From the NCBI RefSeq assembly GCF_000691165.1, contig NZ_ASJD01000004.1, forward strand, positions 186,001-250,000: DNA of 64,000 nucleotides, given 5' to 3'. How positions within the stretch are numbered: position 1 is the first letter of the stretch; each line of letters opens with the position of its first letter. Below are positions 51,107 through 59,509 of this stretch, piece after piece. Position numbers and translations under genes: made by a program. The stretch is from Bacillus safensis FO-36b. Its GTDB lineage: Bacteria; Bacillota; Bacilli; Bacillales; Bacillaceae. A model generated the notes under the pieces. That model did not search any database, was not told where the DNA came from, and was given only the letters and a program-made list of their open reading frames with translations.

Positions 51107-52636
51107 TTGAATCAAAAAGCAAATGAAGCACCCCTATATATTCAGGTAAGTTCAAAGGATAATGTAGCAATCATCGTAAATGATGGCGGACTACCAGCTG
51201 GCACCAGCTTTTCAAGTGGATTGACGTTAACTGAACGCATCCCTCAAGGGCATAAAGTTGCACTTAAGACAATTGAACAGCATGCACCAATTGTGAGATA
51301 TGGTGAAATCATTGGATACGCTAGCGAAACCATCATACAGGGAAGCTGGGTGAAAGAAGAGCTCGTTCAAATGCCAGCTCCTCCTCCTTTAGACAAATTA
51401 TCATGCCTAACATACAGCGGTCCTCCGCTTAAAAAGCTTGATGGTTATGAATTTCAGGGATACCGAAATCCAGATCATTCTGTTGGTACTAAAAATATTC
51501 TCGGGATTACAACAAGCGTGCAATGTGTCGTTGGGGTTCTTGACTATGCGGTCAAAAAAATCAAGGAAGATCTGCTGCCGAAATATCCAAATGTGGATGA
51601 CGTAATTCCCCTCCACCACCAATACGGCTGCGGTGTGGCCATTCATGCACCAGATGCGGTCATTCCGATCAGAACCATCCAAAACTTAGCCACACATCCG
51701 AACTTTGGCGGAGAAGTGCTCGTCATTGGATTAGGCTGTGAAAAACTCATACCATCACGCATTGTGTCAGAAGAGCGGCAAGACGATATTTTAACATTAC
51801 AGGAGGAATCAGGCTTTTCTTCAATGATTACCTCCATTCTGAAGGCTGCAGAGCACAAACTAAAGAAACTCAATAGGCGGACACGCGTCCCATGTCCTGT
51901 TTCGGATTTAGTGGTAGGCTTACAATGCGGTGGAAGCGATGCATTCTCAGGTGTAACTGCAAACCCCGCCGTTGGATATGCAGCAGACCTCCTTGTCAAA
52001 GCAGGAGCAACGGTTCTTTTTTCAGAAGTGACAGAAGTGCGTGATGCCATTCACCTATTAACTCCAAGAACTTTGAATGAAGAAACGAGGCAGGCACTTA
52101 TACGGGAAATGAAATGGTACGACGACTATTTAAGCAGAGGTCAAGCAGATAGAAGTGCAAATCCTTCCCCAGGAAATAAAAAAGGCGGTTTATCCAATGT
52201 CGTAGAAAAGGCGCTTGGTTCTATCGCCAAATCTGGCACAAGTCCAATATCTAGTGTGATTGGGCCTGGTGAGAAAGCGGCCACCAAAGGGCTGATATTT
52301 GCTGCGACGCCGGCAAGCGATTTTGTTTGTGGAACACTGCAGCTCGCCTCTGGTATGAATGTACAAATTTTCACAACAGGCCGAGGAACTCCATACAGCC
52401 TAGCAGCAGCACCTGTAATAAAAGTTTCTACGAAAACCAGCTTACAGACACAATGGCCGGATCTTATTGATTTTGATGCCGGCCGTATTGCAACCGGAGA
52501 AGCAACAATCGAGGAAGTCGGTACAGACCTGTTTCATTATATACTAGATATCGCCAGCGGCCGGAAAGAAACATGGGCCGATCATTGGGGGATTCATAAC
52601 GATTTGTGTCTATTTAATCCAGCCCCAGTCACATAA
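51107..52636 (+). CDS. garD: D-galactarate dehydratase GarD (YcbH)
   Basis: A 509-aa UxaA/GarD-family dehydratase converting D-galactarate to 5-keto-4-deoxyglucarate, which joins the glucarate route at KdgD. An SAF-like N-terminal domain (about 1-90) precedes the catalytic part with [65 protein letters not shown] and the late [19 protein letters not shown]. The TTG start at 51107 follows AAAGGAG at 7 nt and gives the family length. It is downstream of gudR, with a terminator after it. Confidence 0.93.
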   Translation: MNQKANEAPLYIQVSSKDNVAIIVNDGGLPAGTSFSSGLTLTERIPQGHKVALKTIEQHAPIVRYGEIIGYASETIIQGSWVKEELVQMPAPPPLDKLSCLTYSGPPLKKLDGYEFQGYRNPDHSVGTKNILGITTSVQCVVGVLDYAVKKIKEDLLPKYPNVDDVIPLHHQYGCGVAIHAPDAVIPIRTIQNLATHPNFGGEVLVIGLGCEKLIPSRIVSEERQDDILTLQEESGFSSMITSILKAAEHKLKKLNRRTRVPCPVSDLVVGLQCGGSDAFSGVTANPAVGYAADLLVKAGATVLFSEVTEVRDAIHLLTPRTLNEETRQALIREMKWYDDYLSRGQADRSANPSPGNKKGGLSNVVEKALGSIAKSGTSPISSVIGPGEKAATKGLIFAATPASDFVCGTLQLASGMNVQIFTTGRGTPYSLAAAPVIKVSTKTSLQTQWPDLIDFDAGRIATGEATIEEVGTDLFHYILDIASGRKETWADHWGIHNDLCLFNPAPVT

Positions 52637-52667
52637 AAGAGATGTCCGTTTGAGGACATCTTTTTTT
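52635..52667. terminator. Bidirectional terminator between garD and spoVR
   Basis: AGATGTCC / GGACATCT stem with 6-nt loop. T run of eight on the plus strand; A run upstream allows weaker use for spoVR. Confidence 0.88.
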
Positions 52668-52674
52668 ATGATCA

Positions 52675-54096
52675 TTAAGCGAGATATTTCCTATGAACCC
52701 CTTTTCCATCATAAGAAAACATCACTTCTTTTCCTTCAAGAACTGACTCGATATGCACACTTCTTCCCCACAGCTGATATAAATACGGAAGGACTTTTTC
52801 TAAGTATTTCAGATCAAGTTCAATGCCTTCATACCAATGCTTGATATAAAGTTCGTTATTTTTTAAATAGTCGCCATCGATCACGGTCAAATAAGGAAAG
52901 CCGCCATTCACTCTCATACTGACTAACTGATCACGAACCGCCTTCCATTCTTTATCAATGACTTTATAGTCTCTCCCCTGCTTTTGAAACAAGTACAAGT
53001 CTTCTCTCATCACAAGGTCTTTCGTTAAGTAGTTTCGAATAAAGGAAATATCCGATTCAATTTCCCTGACTTCAAACATTTTACTGCGGCCAGATCCTTC
53101 TTTGACCCCTGCTTTTTTTAATTCTTCACATGGGTTGTTATAGCGTTCTTCAATATCTTCAAAAATTTTCAGCCCTAAATAGTAAGGATTGATGCCTGTT
53201 TTAGATGGCTGCACCACACCTGCATTTAATTTCGCAAACTCTATCGATTCACTTGAATCCAAATCAAGCTCCCGCATAATCCGCTGGTGCCAATACGATG
53301 CCCAGCCTTCATTCATAATCTTTGTTTCCAGCTGCGGCCAAAAATAGAGCATTTCTTCTCTCAGCATGGTAAGAACATCCCGCTGCCATGGCTCCAGCTC
53401 CCGGGAATGCGCTTCAATAAAGAGTAAAAGATCCTTTTCAGGCTTTGGCGGAAATTGCTTAACGGTTTTCTTTTTCTCACGCATTTTCGGCTCATCCATT
53501 CCCCACAAATCATCATAAGGCGTTTGACGTTTTGGTTTATCATCTTCACTTTCTTCATCGTCCATATTCCAGCTTAATTTTGATCGAACAAGAGACGGAT
53601 CAATATGCTCCTGGATAGCCAATACGGCATCTAAAAAGGCTTCGACTTCTTTTGTTCCGTGGATATGCTCATATTCTTTGATCCGCTCTGCCGCTGCTGA
53701 CATGCTTTCGACCATATCTCGTTTTGTGTTTTGGAAACGGCAATTATTTTTGAAGAAATCACAGTGTGCCAATACATGAGCCACAATTAATTTATTTTGA
53801 ACGAGCGTATTATTATCTAGTAGAAAGGCGTAGCAAGGATTTGAATTGATGACCAGTTCATAAATTTTGCTTAATCCTAAATCATAATGAAGCTTCATTT
53901 TATGAAATTGCTTCCCAAAGCTCCAGTGGCTGAATCGTGTTGGCATTCCATATGCACCGAACGTATAAATAATTTCCGCGGGACAGATTTCATACCTCAT
54001 CGGATAAAAATCTAGACCAAATCCTTCTGCAATTTCTGTAATTTCATCAATCGCTCTTTGTAAAAGACGTTTTTCAGATACGCTCAAGGAAACCAT
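52675..54096 (-). CDS. spoVR: Stage V sporulation protein SpoVR
   Basis: A 473-aa soluble protein required for normal spore cortex formation in B. subtilis; biochemical activity unknown. Family features include [40 protein letters not shown], the [12 protein letters not shown] segment, and [14 protein letters not shown]. It is monocistronic and ends at the terminator shared with garD. In B. subtilis spoVR is close to phoA; here the sugar-acid cluster separates them. Confidence 0.95.
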   Translation of the reverse strand: MVSLSVSEKRLLQRAIDEITEIAEGFGLDFYPMRYEICPAEIIYTFGAYGMPTRFSHWSFGKQFHKMKLHYDLGLSKIYELVINSNPCYAFLLDNNTLVQNKLIVAHVLAHCDFFKNNCRFQNTKRDMVESMSAAAERIKEYEHIHGTKEVEAFLDAVLAIQEHIDPSLVRSKLSWNMDDEESEDDKPKRQTPYDDLWGMDEPKMREKKKTVKQFPPKPEKDLLLFIEAHSRELEPWQRDVLTMLREEMLYFWPQLETKIMNEGWASYWHQRIMRELDLDSSESIEFAKLNAGVVQPSKTGINPYYLGLKIFEDIEERYNNPCEELKKAGVKEGSGRSKMFEVREIESDISFIRNYLTKDLVMREDLYLFQKQGRDYKVIDKEWKAVRDQLVSMRVNGGFPYLTVIDGDYLKNNELYIKHWYEGIELDLKYLEKVLPYLYQLWGRSVHIESVLEGKEVMFSYDGKGVHRKYLA

Positions 54097-54163
54097 CCCT
54101 CCTCATCGGACTTATCCCTACTATATGAGCGTATGTAAAAAAACATGATGTTCCGCCAACCGT

Positions 54164-55363
54164 TTAGACGACTTCCATTTCTTTTGTGGATTGCCCGCCA
54201 AATGCTTCGAAATGAATATTGCGCGATGGAATTCCAAGCTCTTTTAAAATATGAATGATCTCCTGTGTAAACACCGGGGAACCGCATAGATAAAATTGGC
54301 CTTTCCCTTCTCCGATCACCGATTGAAGAAATGGACGGTCAATGCGGGAAGACGCTTTCTCAACAAGCTCACCCTTTCCAGACTGCGCAAATTGTTCGTT
54401 ACATAGGATGATGCGCCCATGGGAAGCTGAAGCTAGAACGCGTTCAAACTCATTTTCAAAAGCATTTACATCCTCTAATCGATCTGCATGAATCATCGTG
54501 AATGTCTGGCTGTTTTGTGCGGCAGTTTTTACTAAACCAATCATTGGAGTGACACCAGACCCAGCACTGATGAAATAAACAGGCTCTTTTGTGTCTCCTT
54601 GCAAGCAGAACATTCCCTGCGGCATACTCACTTGAAGAACGTCCCCTTCTTCCATTTCATCATGCAAAAATGTAGACACATGACCATCACGCTTCACTGT
54701 AATACGGTAATAAGATGGATGATGCTCGTCTGATAAGCTATATTGTCTGCTGCACATATAGGCTTCTCCTGGCATATCTGCCTGAACCGTAATGTATTGG
54801 CCTGCTTGATACAATGGCAGCTCTGATTCATCTTCTGGTACTAAATAAAAAGAGATAAGCGATGGAGATTCTTGCTTCTTTTTCTTAATCACAAACGGCT
54901 TCACATCTGCCCATCCGCCTGTCTGTTTCACATTTTCATCCATCATTTCTGCTTCTATGGTCATGAAAATATTCGCAATGATGTCATATGCAGCTTTCCA
55001 AGCTAATAAAGTGGCATCTTCTTCTCTTAAGCCAAACACATCTTTCATCGCTTCAATCAGGTGATATCCGACAATTGGGTATTGTTCTTTTTTGACCATG
55101 ACACTGACATGCTTATGGGCAATTTGTTTGACCGCAGGAAGTAATTCCTCTAATCGATCAATGTGCAGTGCAGCTTGATATAGTGTCGCAGCAAGTGCCT
55201 CTGGCTGACTTCCGTTCATCAGATTTGTTTTATTAAATTGATTGAGCAGCTCCGGGTGCTGGCGAATCATATTTTGATAAAAAACAGTGACAAGTTTGGT
55301 TCCCTCGGCTTTTAGTAGAGGAGCTGATTGCTTTATTGCATTCATTTGATCTTTAGATAACAT
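54164..55363 (-). CDS. hmp: Flavohemoglobin / nitric oxide dioxygenase Hmp
   Basis: A 399-aa flavohemoglobin oxidising NO to nitrate with O2 and NAD(P)H. The globin domain (1 to about 140) keeps Tyr29, Gln53 and the proximal His85. The FAD domain has RQYSLSD, the NAD domain GSGVTPMIG and FYLCGSPVFTQE. The ATG at 55363 follows AAGGA and gives exactly the B. subtilis length; the longer ORF start lacks an RBS. It is divergent from nsrR, with a strong NsrR operator just upstream. In B. subtilis the two genes are not adjacent as I recall. Confidence 0.95.
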   Translation of the reverse strand: MLSKDQMNAIKQSAPLLKAEGTKLVTVFYQNMIRQHPELLNQFNKTNLMNGSQPEALAATLYQAALHIDRLEELLPAVKQIAHKHVSVMVKKEQYPIVGYHLIEAMKDVFGLREEDATLLAWKAAYDIIANIFMTIEAEMMDENVKQTGGWADVKPFVIKKKKQESPSLISFYLVPEDESELPLYQAGQYITVQADMPGEAYMCSRQYSLSDEHHPSYYRITVKRDGHVSTFLHDEMEEGDVLQVSMPQGMFCLQGDTKEPVYFISAGSGVTPMIGLVKTAAQNSQTFTMIHADRLEDVNAFENEFERVLASASHGRIILCNEQFAQSGKGELVEKASSRIDRPFLQSVIGEGKGQFYLCGSPVFTQEIIHILKELGIPSRNIHFEAFGGQSTKEMEVV

Positions 55364-55385
55364 CGTCATTCCTTCTTTCAAAAGA

Positions 55386-55402
55386 AGTATTTTAAATACA
55401 TC
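55386..55402 (-). promoter_or_regulatory. NsrR operator upstream of hmp
   Basis: AAGTATTTTAAATACAT matches ATRTATYTTAAATATAT at 15 of 17 positions, 23 nt before the hmp start codon. A weaker partial copy (12 of 17) lies at 55446-55462. Confidence 0.75.
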
Positions 55403-55546
55403 TTTATCGTAATGGATGACAGTCTCTAAAAGCAATATTTATAATACATGTTTTAAATGTTGTCACATTTTACACTTTCTCGAACAGTTTTTGTCTAAAA
55501 TGTGTTACGATGATACAAAACTCTATTAGGTTTAGAGGTCGTCAAA

Positions 55547-55978
55547 ATGAAACTTACGAATTACACAGATTTCTCATTAAGGGTACTCATTTATTTAGCT
55601 TCGAGAGAAAATAATGAACTGTCAAATATTCAGCAGATCGCCGATGTTTATGGCATTTCTAAAAATCATCTGACGAAGGTGATTTATCATCTTGGAAAAC
55701 GCGGGTATGTGGAAACGATTCGCGGAAGAAATGGCGGGATCAGGCTTGGAAAAAGCCCAGAAAGCATTAATATTGGAGAGGTTGTCCGTTATACAGAGGA
55801 TGATTTAGTCATGGTTGAATGCTTTGATCCAAAGAAAAACAGCTGCATTATCTCCCCAATTTGTTCATTAAAGCATGTACTTCATGAAGCACTCACTGCT
55901 TATTTAAGCGTTCTAGACCGATACACACTAAACGATTTAACACGAAACAAAGATGCTCTTAGAGAGCTCCTGCTTTAA
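55547..55978 (+). CDS. nsrR: NO-sensing Rrf2-family repressor NsrR
   Basis: A 143-aa Rrf2 regulator binding a [4Fe-4S] cluster. Cys92, Cys100 and Cys106 (in VECFDPKKNSCIISPIC) and Asp8 are exactly the ligand positions known for B. subtilis NsrR. The N-terminal winged helix contains ISKNHLTKVIYHLGKRGYVE. It represses hmp in the absence of NO. It has the divergent arrangement with hmp and its own terminator. Confidence 0.95.
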   Translation: MKLTNYTDFSLRVLIYLASRENNELSNIQQIADVYGISKNHLTKVIYHLGKRGYVETIRGRNGGIRLGKSPESINIGEVVRYTEDDLVMVECFDPKKNSCIISPICSLKHVLHEALTAYLSVLDRYTLNDLTRNKDALRELLL

Positions 55979-56010
55979 GGCGAAAGAATTTATTCTTTCG
56001 TCTTTTTCTT
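55979..56010 (+). terminator. Intrinsic terminator of nsrR
   Basis: CGAAAGAA / TTCTTTCG stem with 4-nt loop and T run, directly after the stop. Confidence 0.85.
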
Positions 56011-56034
56011 TACCTTCTTGTAATAATAATTTAT

Positions 56035-56049
56035 TTAAAATTATTATAA
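56035..56049 (+). promoter_or_regulatory. PerR box upstream of the catalase gene
   Basis: TTAAAATTATTATAA matches TTATAATNATTATAA with a single mismatch. It ends 8 nt before the -35 of the SigA-type promoter. Confidence 0.7.
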
Positions 56050-56056
56050 ATAAATA

Positions 56057-56092
56057 TTGACTATCATGTTTGATTCAATATAATTAGGGTAT
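56057..56092 (+). promoter_or_regulatory. Overlapping SigA and SigB promoters of the catalase gene
   Basis: SigA: TTGACT (56057-56062), 16 nt, TATAAT (56079-56084). SigB: GTTTGA (56068-56073), 13 nt, GGGTAT (56087-56092). The two are interleaved about 45-80 nt before the ATG. Confidence 0.65.
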
Positions 56093-56137
56093 ATAGATTG
56101 CTAGAAAACACTTTTTTGTTTACAGGAGGAGAAAAGA

Positions 56138-57613
56138 ATGACAAATTCAAATCATAAAAATTTGACAACGAACCAAGGCGTGCCTGTTGGCGATAACCAA
56201 AACTCAAGAACAGCTGGTCACCGCGGACCTACCTTTCTTGATGATTACCATTTGATTGAAAAACTCGCACACTTTGATCGTGAACGTATTCCAGAGCGCG
56301 TCGTTCATGCAAGAGGCGCCGGCGCTTACGGTGTGTTTGAAGTAGAAAACAGCATGGAGAAACATACAAAAGCAGCCTTCTTAAGTGAAGAAGGAAAACA
56401 AACAGACGTTTTTGTTCGCTTCTCCACCGTTATTCATCCGAAAGGTTCACCTGAAACATTGCGTGACCCGCGCGGCTTTGCTGTCAAATTTTATACAGAA
56501 GAAGGCAACTATGATCTCGTTGGTAACAACTTGCCGATCTTCTTTATTCGTGATGCATTGAAATTCCCTGATATGGTTCACTCTCTCAAGCCAGATCCTG
56601 TAACCAATATTCAAGATCCTGACCGTTATTGGGATTTTATGACCTTAACGCCTGAATCCACTCATATGCTCACATGGCTTTTCTCTGACGAAGGAATCCC
56701 TGCAAACTATGCTGAAATGCGCGGTTCTGGTGTGCATACATTTAGATGGGTGAATAAATACGGCGAAGCAAAATATGTAAAATATCACTGGAGACCTTCT
56801 GAAGGTATTCGCAACTTATCTATGGAAGAAGCAGCGGAAATTCAAGCAAACGATTTCCAGCATGCGACAAGAGATTTATATGACCGCATTGAAAAAGGCA
56901 ACTTCCCAGCATGGGACTTATATGTTCAGCTTATGCCGCTTAGCGATTATGATGAACTTGATTATGATCCATGTGACCCAACAAAAACGTGGAGCGAGGA
57001 AGATTACCCGCTTCAAAAAGTAGGACGCATGACACTCAACCGCAATCCTGATAACTTCTTTGCTGAAACAGAACAGTCTGCTTTCACGCCAAGTGCATTT
57101 GTTCCAGGAATTGAGGCATCTGAAGATAAACTGCTTCAAGGCCGTCTGTTCTCATATCCTGATACGCAGCGCCACCGACTTGGTGCGAACTACATGCGCA
57201 TTCCGGTTAACTGCCCTTATGCACCTGTACACAATAACCAGCAGGATGGCTTTATGACAACGACTCGTCCAAGCGGTCATATTAACTATGAACCAAACCG
57301 CTATGCCGATCAGCCAAAAGAAAACCCTCACTACAAAGAAAGTGAGCCAGTTCTTCACGGTGACCGTATGGTGAGACAAAAAATTGAAAAACCGAACGAT
57401 TTCAAACAAGCTGGAGAAAAATATCGAAGCTACTCTGAAGAAGAGAAACAAGCATTGATTAAAAACCTCACAGCTGATTTGAAAGATGTGAATGACCAAA
57501 CAAAATTACTTGCAATCTGCAACTTCTATCGTGCCGATGAAGATTACGGCCAGCGATTAGCAGATTCACTTGGTGTGGATATTCGCGCTTATCTTCAAGG
57601 TAGCATGAAGTAA
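56138..57613 (+). CDS. katX2: Heme catalase (KatX2-like, clade 3)
   Basis: A 491-aa monofunctional catalase destroying H2O2. Heme-pocket landmarks: catalytic His in ERVVHARGAGAYGVFEV, Asn in YDLVGNNLPIFFIRDALKFP, and the proximal Tyr segment LFSYPDTQRHRLGANY. It resembles KatA and KatX about equally in the parts I remember. The B. pumilus group is reported to lack katA and use KatX2 as main vegetative catalase, hence the symbol. PerR, SigA and SigB elements precede it, fitting peroxide and general stress control. RBS ACAGGAGGAG. Confidence 0.88.
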   Translation: MTNSNHKNLTTNQGVPVGDNQNSRTAGHRGPTFLDDYHLIEKLAHFDRERIPERVVHARGAGAYGVFEVENSMEKHTKAAFLSEEGKQTDVFVRFSTVIHPKGSPETLRDPRGFAVKFYTEEGNYDLVGNNLPIFFIRDALKFPDMVHSLKPDPVTNIQDPDRYWDFMTLTPESTHMLTWLFSDEGIPANYAEMRGSGVHTFRWVNKYGEAKYVKYHWRPSEGIRNLSMEEAAEIQANDFQHATRDLYDRIEKGNFPAWDLYVQLMPLSDYDELDYDPCDPTKTWSEEDYPLQKVGRMTLNRNPDNFFAETEQSAFTPSAFVPGIEASEDKLLQGRLFSYPDTQRHRLGANYMRIPVNCPYAPVHNNQQDGFMTTTRPSGHINYEPNRYADQPKENPHYKESEPVLHGDRMVRQKIEKPNDFKQAGEKYRSYSEEEKQALIKNLTADLKDVNDQTKLLAICNFYRADEDYGQRLADSLGVDIRAYLQGSMK

Positions 57614-57637
57614 TTCCATTTCGAAAAAAATTGTTGG

Positions 57638-57681
57638 ACAAAGGGCTGAAATGATCTTTATTTTAGCCCTTTGTCTTTTTT
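57638..57681 (+). terminator. Terminator of the catalase gene, member of a repeated hairpin family
   Basis: ACAAAGGGCT / AGCCCTTTGT, a perfect 10-bp stem with a long loop and T run. Very similar hairpins recur at 58487-58522 and 62704-62748. Confidence 0.88.
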
Positions 57682-57723
57682 GACTGAACGCCTCGAGCAC
57701 CCTTTACAAAAAAAGGTGCTTCT

Positions 57724-58107
57724 TTATAGTCGAAACACGTTAATACTAATCAAATGACCAGTCACCGGATGAAAATAAATTTCTGCATGTGCGGCAAAGC
57801 GAGTTGATCCTTCCTTTACAGTGACGCGAAACACATCTTTTGTCTGCTCATCATTCACTTCTGTCCGGCCAATGTAATGATAATCATTTAAAGCGGCACC
57901 TTTATATTCATCTTTAAACGCTGTGTACGCAAGTCTTTCCCAATTTTCAAACGGCAGCACCGCTGCTTTTGATGCAGGATGAATCATCAAACTGCCAAGC
58001 AAAACGATTCCTGCTGCAATAAGCATCCACCATTTCGGCTGCATGATATCATTGAACTCACTTTCATATATGTTTTGTTTAGGTTTAGCAAGCCTGTCCT
58101 TTTTCAT
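57724..58107 (-). CDS. yhdC: YhdC-like membrane-anchored or secreted protein (DUF3889-like)
   Basis: A 127-aa protein with one membrane helix ([19 protein letters not shown], about 26-44) and an extracytoplasmic domain ([39 protein letters not shown]). It sits between the catalase and yhdB, where B. subtilis has yhdC; the domain resembles the DUF3889 pattern as I remember it. Function unknown. A hairpin follows the stop (AGCACC/GGTGCT) but without a good T run. Confidence 0.6.
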   Translation of the reverse strand: MKKDRLAKPKQNIYESEFNDIMQPKWWMLIAAGIVLLGSLMIHPASKAAVLPFENWERLAYTAFKDEYKGAALNDYHYIGRTEVNDEQTKDVFRVTVKEGSTRFAAHAEIYFHPVTGHLISINVFRL

Positions 58108-58235
58108 ACATGAAGCAATTATTCAGCCTATAATTCCCGGTACACGATTGATGCGGACACCAACTTTTCCCCTGAAAAAGTCGATATGATCCGAGCAAAC
58201 TAATGAAGACTTCTCAAGGGAAAGGAGAAGGTTTA

Positions 58236-58484
58236 ATGAATGTGGCGGATTATGATAAAGCACTTTATTATACGCATCGCTCGCAATGGGATAATTTACT
58301 TATTCTTATGGTACGTACGCAAGATGATTTGCTCTCGAAACGTATTGAGCATTTCTTACATGCGTATCAATTTAACCGGAACGATGCAGATGTTGAAAAA
58401 TGTTTATATGGGCTCCTGCAGTACATTGATCATGCTTCAGAGGCTGCTGCTTCTGAAGTTTATTCACAACCGATGTACACATAA
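58236..58484 (+). CDS. yhdB: YhdB, small conserved protein, 82 aa
   Basis: An 82-aa soluble protein beginning MNVADYDKALYYTHRSQWDN and containing SKRIEHFLHAYQFNR. It matches B. subtilis YhdB in place and length; function is unknown. The ATG at 58236 follows AAAGGAGAAGG; an earlier in-frame ATG at 58203 has no RBS. A hairpin of the repeated terminator family follows immediately. Confidence 0.82.
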   Translation: MNVADYDKALYYTHRSQWDNLLILMVRTQDDLLSKRIEHFLHAYQFNRNDADVEKCLYGLLQYIDHASEAAASEVYSQPMYT

Positions 58485-58486
58485 AG

Positions 58487-58522
58487 AAAAAGGGCTAAAA
58501 TGAATTTTTTTTAGCCCTTCCC
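58487..58522 (+). terminator. Terminator of yhdB, member of the repeated hairpin family
   Basis: AAGGGCTAAAA, a T-rich loop and TTTTAGCCCTT followed by CCCTTTT. Shares AGGGCTAAAATGA with the hairpins at 57638 and 62704. Confidence 0.75.
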
Positions 58523-58534
58523 TTTTATATACAA

Positions 58535-58651
58535 TTAGCAGTGCGCTGTAATGGGAAGCGTTAGAGATAATGTATGGATCGCAAGCTTATTCAAGTTCTC
58601 TTTTAATTTGTCATCATGACGAAAATCACTTACTAATTCATATGCCTCCAC
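58535..58651 (-). pseudogene. Remnant of a GNAT-type acetyltransferase N-terminus
   Basis: A GTG at 58651 with AGGAGG 7-8 nt upstream encodes 38 residues (MEAYELVSDFRHDDKLKENL, then NKLAIHTLSLTLPITAHC). The start resembles the N-terminus of GNAT acetyltransferases, where a phrase like LVSDYKxDEKLRxSFNELA is common. The rest of the domain is missing and a terminator-type hairpin follows. It may alternatively be a genuine short protein; the ORF stays open upstream to 58732. Confidence 0.35.
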
Positions 58652-58711
58652 TAGATCCCCTCCTATTTTACATTCACCTGTGATTGACCGGTTCATCACC
58701 TCCTTTAAAAT

Positions 58712-58751
58712 AAAAAAAGACTTGATGAGCATACACTCATCAAGTCTTTTA
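58712..58751 (-). terminator. Intrinsic terminator of yhcY-yhcZ
   Basis: AAAAGACTTGATGAG / CTCATCAAGTCTTTT, a 15-bp stem with T run of seven on the minus strand. Confidence 0.93.
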
Positions 58752-58858
58752 TGGTTTTTCTATTAGAAATTAGACTGTTCATGCTTCTCTTTTTTATTCA
58801 ATTCATTGAATTGAATGAGCGCTTAAACGTTTTAGCATGACGCCTAGATCTCCTTCTG

Positions 58859-59509
58859 TCATAGCAGCTCTTTCAGCTGATTTTTTTGATAATCCACTGC
58901 ATACAGAGCCGCTTGGGTTCGATCTGCCAGCTCTAATTTTGATAATACATGAGATACGTGCGTTTTGACAGTTTTTTCAGAAATAAACAGCGATGAGGCA
59001 ATTTCTTTGTTGCTTTTGCCTTTTGCAATCTCAAATAAGACATCTCGCTCTCTATTGGTGAGCTCTTTCATCAATGCCCATTTCTGCTCTTTTGGCTCTG
59101 TCAGATGCTGCACGAGAAAGGTCGTGATATGACCATCTAACTGGTAGGTGCCATTTTGAACTTCAATCATGGTCGAAAGCAGCTTTTCTGGTGCTACATC
59201 CTTTAATTGATAGGCTTTCGCCCCTGCTTGAATGGCGGGAATGACATAATCTTTATCCGCATAGCTTGTCAGGATCACAATGCGGGAGTCCGGCATTTCC
59301 AGCGTCATTTGTTTCGTTGCCTCAATGCCATTCATTACAGGCATAGACAAATCCATTAAGACAATGTCAGGCCGGGTTTCTCTGACAACCTCTAATGCCT
59401 CTTGCCCATTGGACGCCTCACCAACGATGTCCACATCAGACTGTGTCTGCAAGAAAAACACAAGCCCTTTTCTCACAATATGATGATCATCTGCAATGAC
59501 AACTCTCAT
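58859..59509 (-). CDS. yhcZ: NarL/FixJ-type response regulator YhcZ
   Basis: A 216-aa response regulator. The receiver domain has acidic pocket ADDH, phosphoacceptor Asp53 in DIVLMDLSMPVMNG, and Lys in QLKDVAPEKL. The C-terminal LuxR-type helix-turn-helix (about 150-210) reads LTNRERDVLFEIAKGKSNKE and VKTHVSHVLSKL. It overlaps yhcY by 4 nt and is its cognate regulator. The S. aureus homologue AirR controls redox and oxygen-linked genes; targets here are unknown. Confidence 0.93.
   Translation of the reverse strand: MRVVIADDHHIVRKGLVFFLQTQSDVDIVGEASNGQEALEVVRETRPDIVLMDLSMPVMNGIEATKQMTLEMPDSRIVILTSYADKDYVIPAIQAGAKAYQLKDVAPEKLLSTMIEVQNGTYQLDGHITTFLVQHLTEPKEQKWALMKELTNRERDVLFEIAKGKSNKEIASSLFISEKTVKTHVSHVLSKLELADRTQAALYAVDYQKNQLKELL

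Noticed and set aside
51643..52050. 135-aa minus-strand ORF inside garD
   Set aside because: Lies entirely antisense to a well-recognised enzyme gene, has no RBS and no protein-like pattern; a shadow frame.
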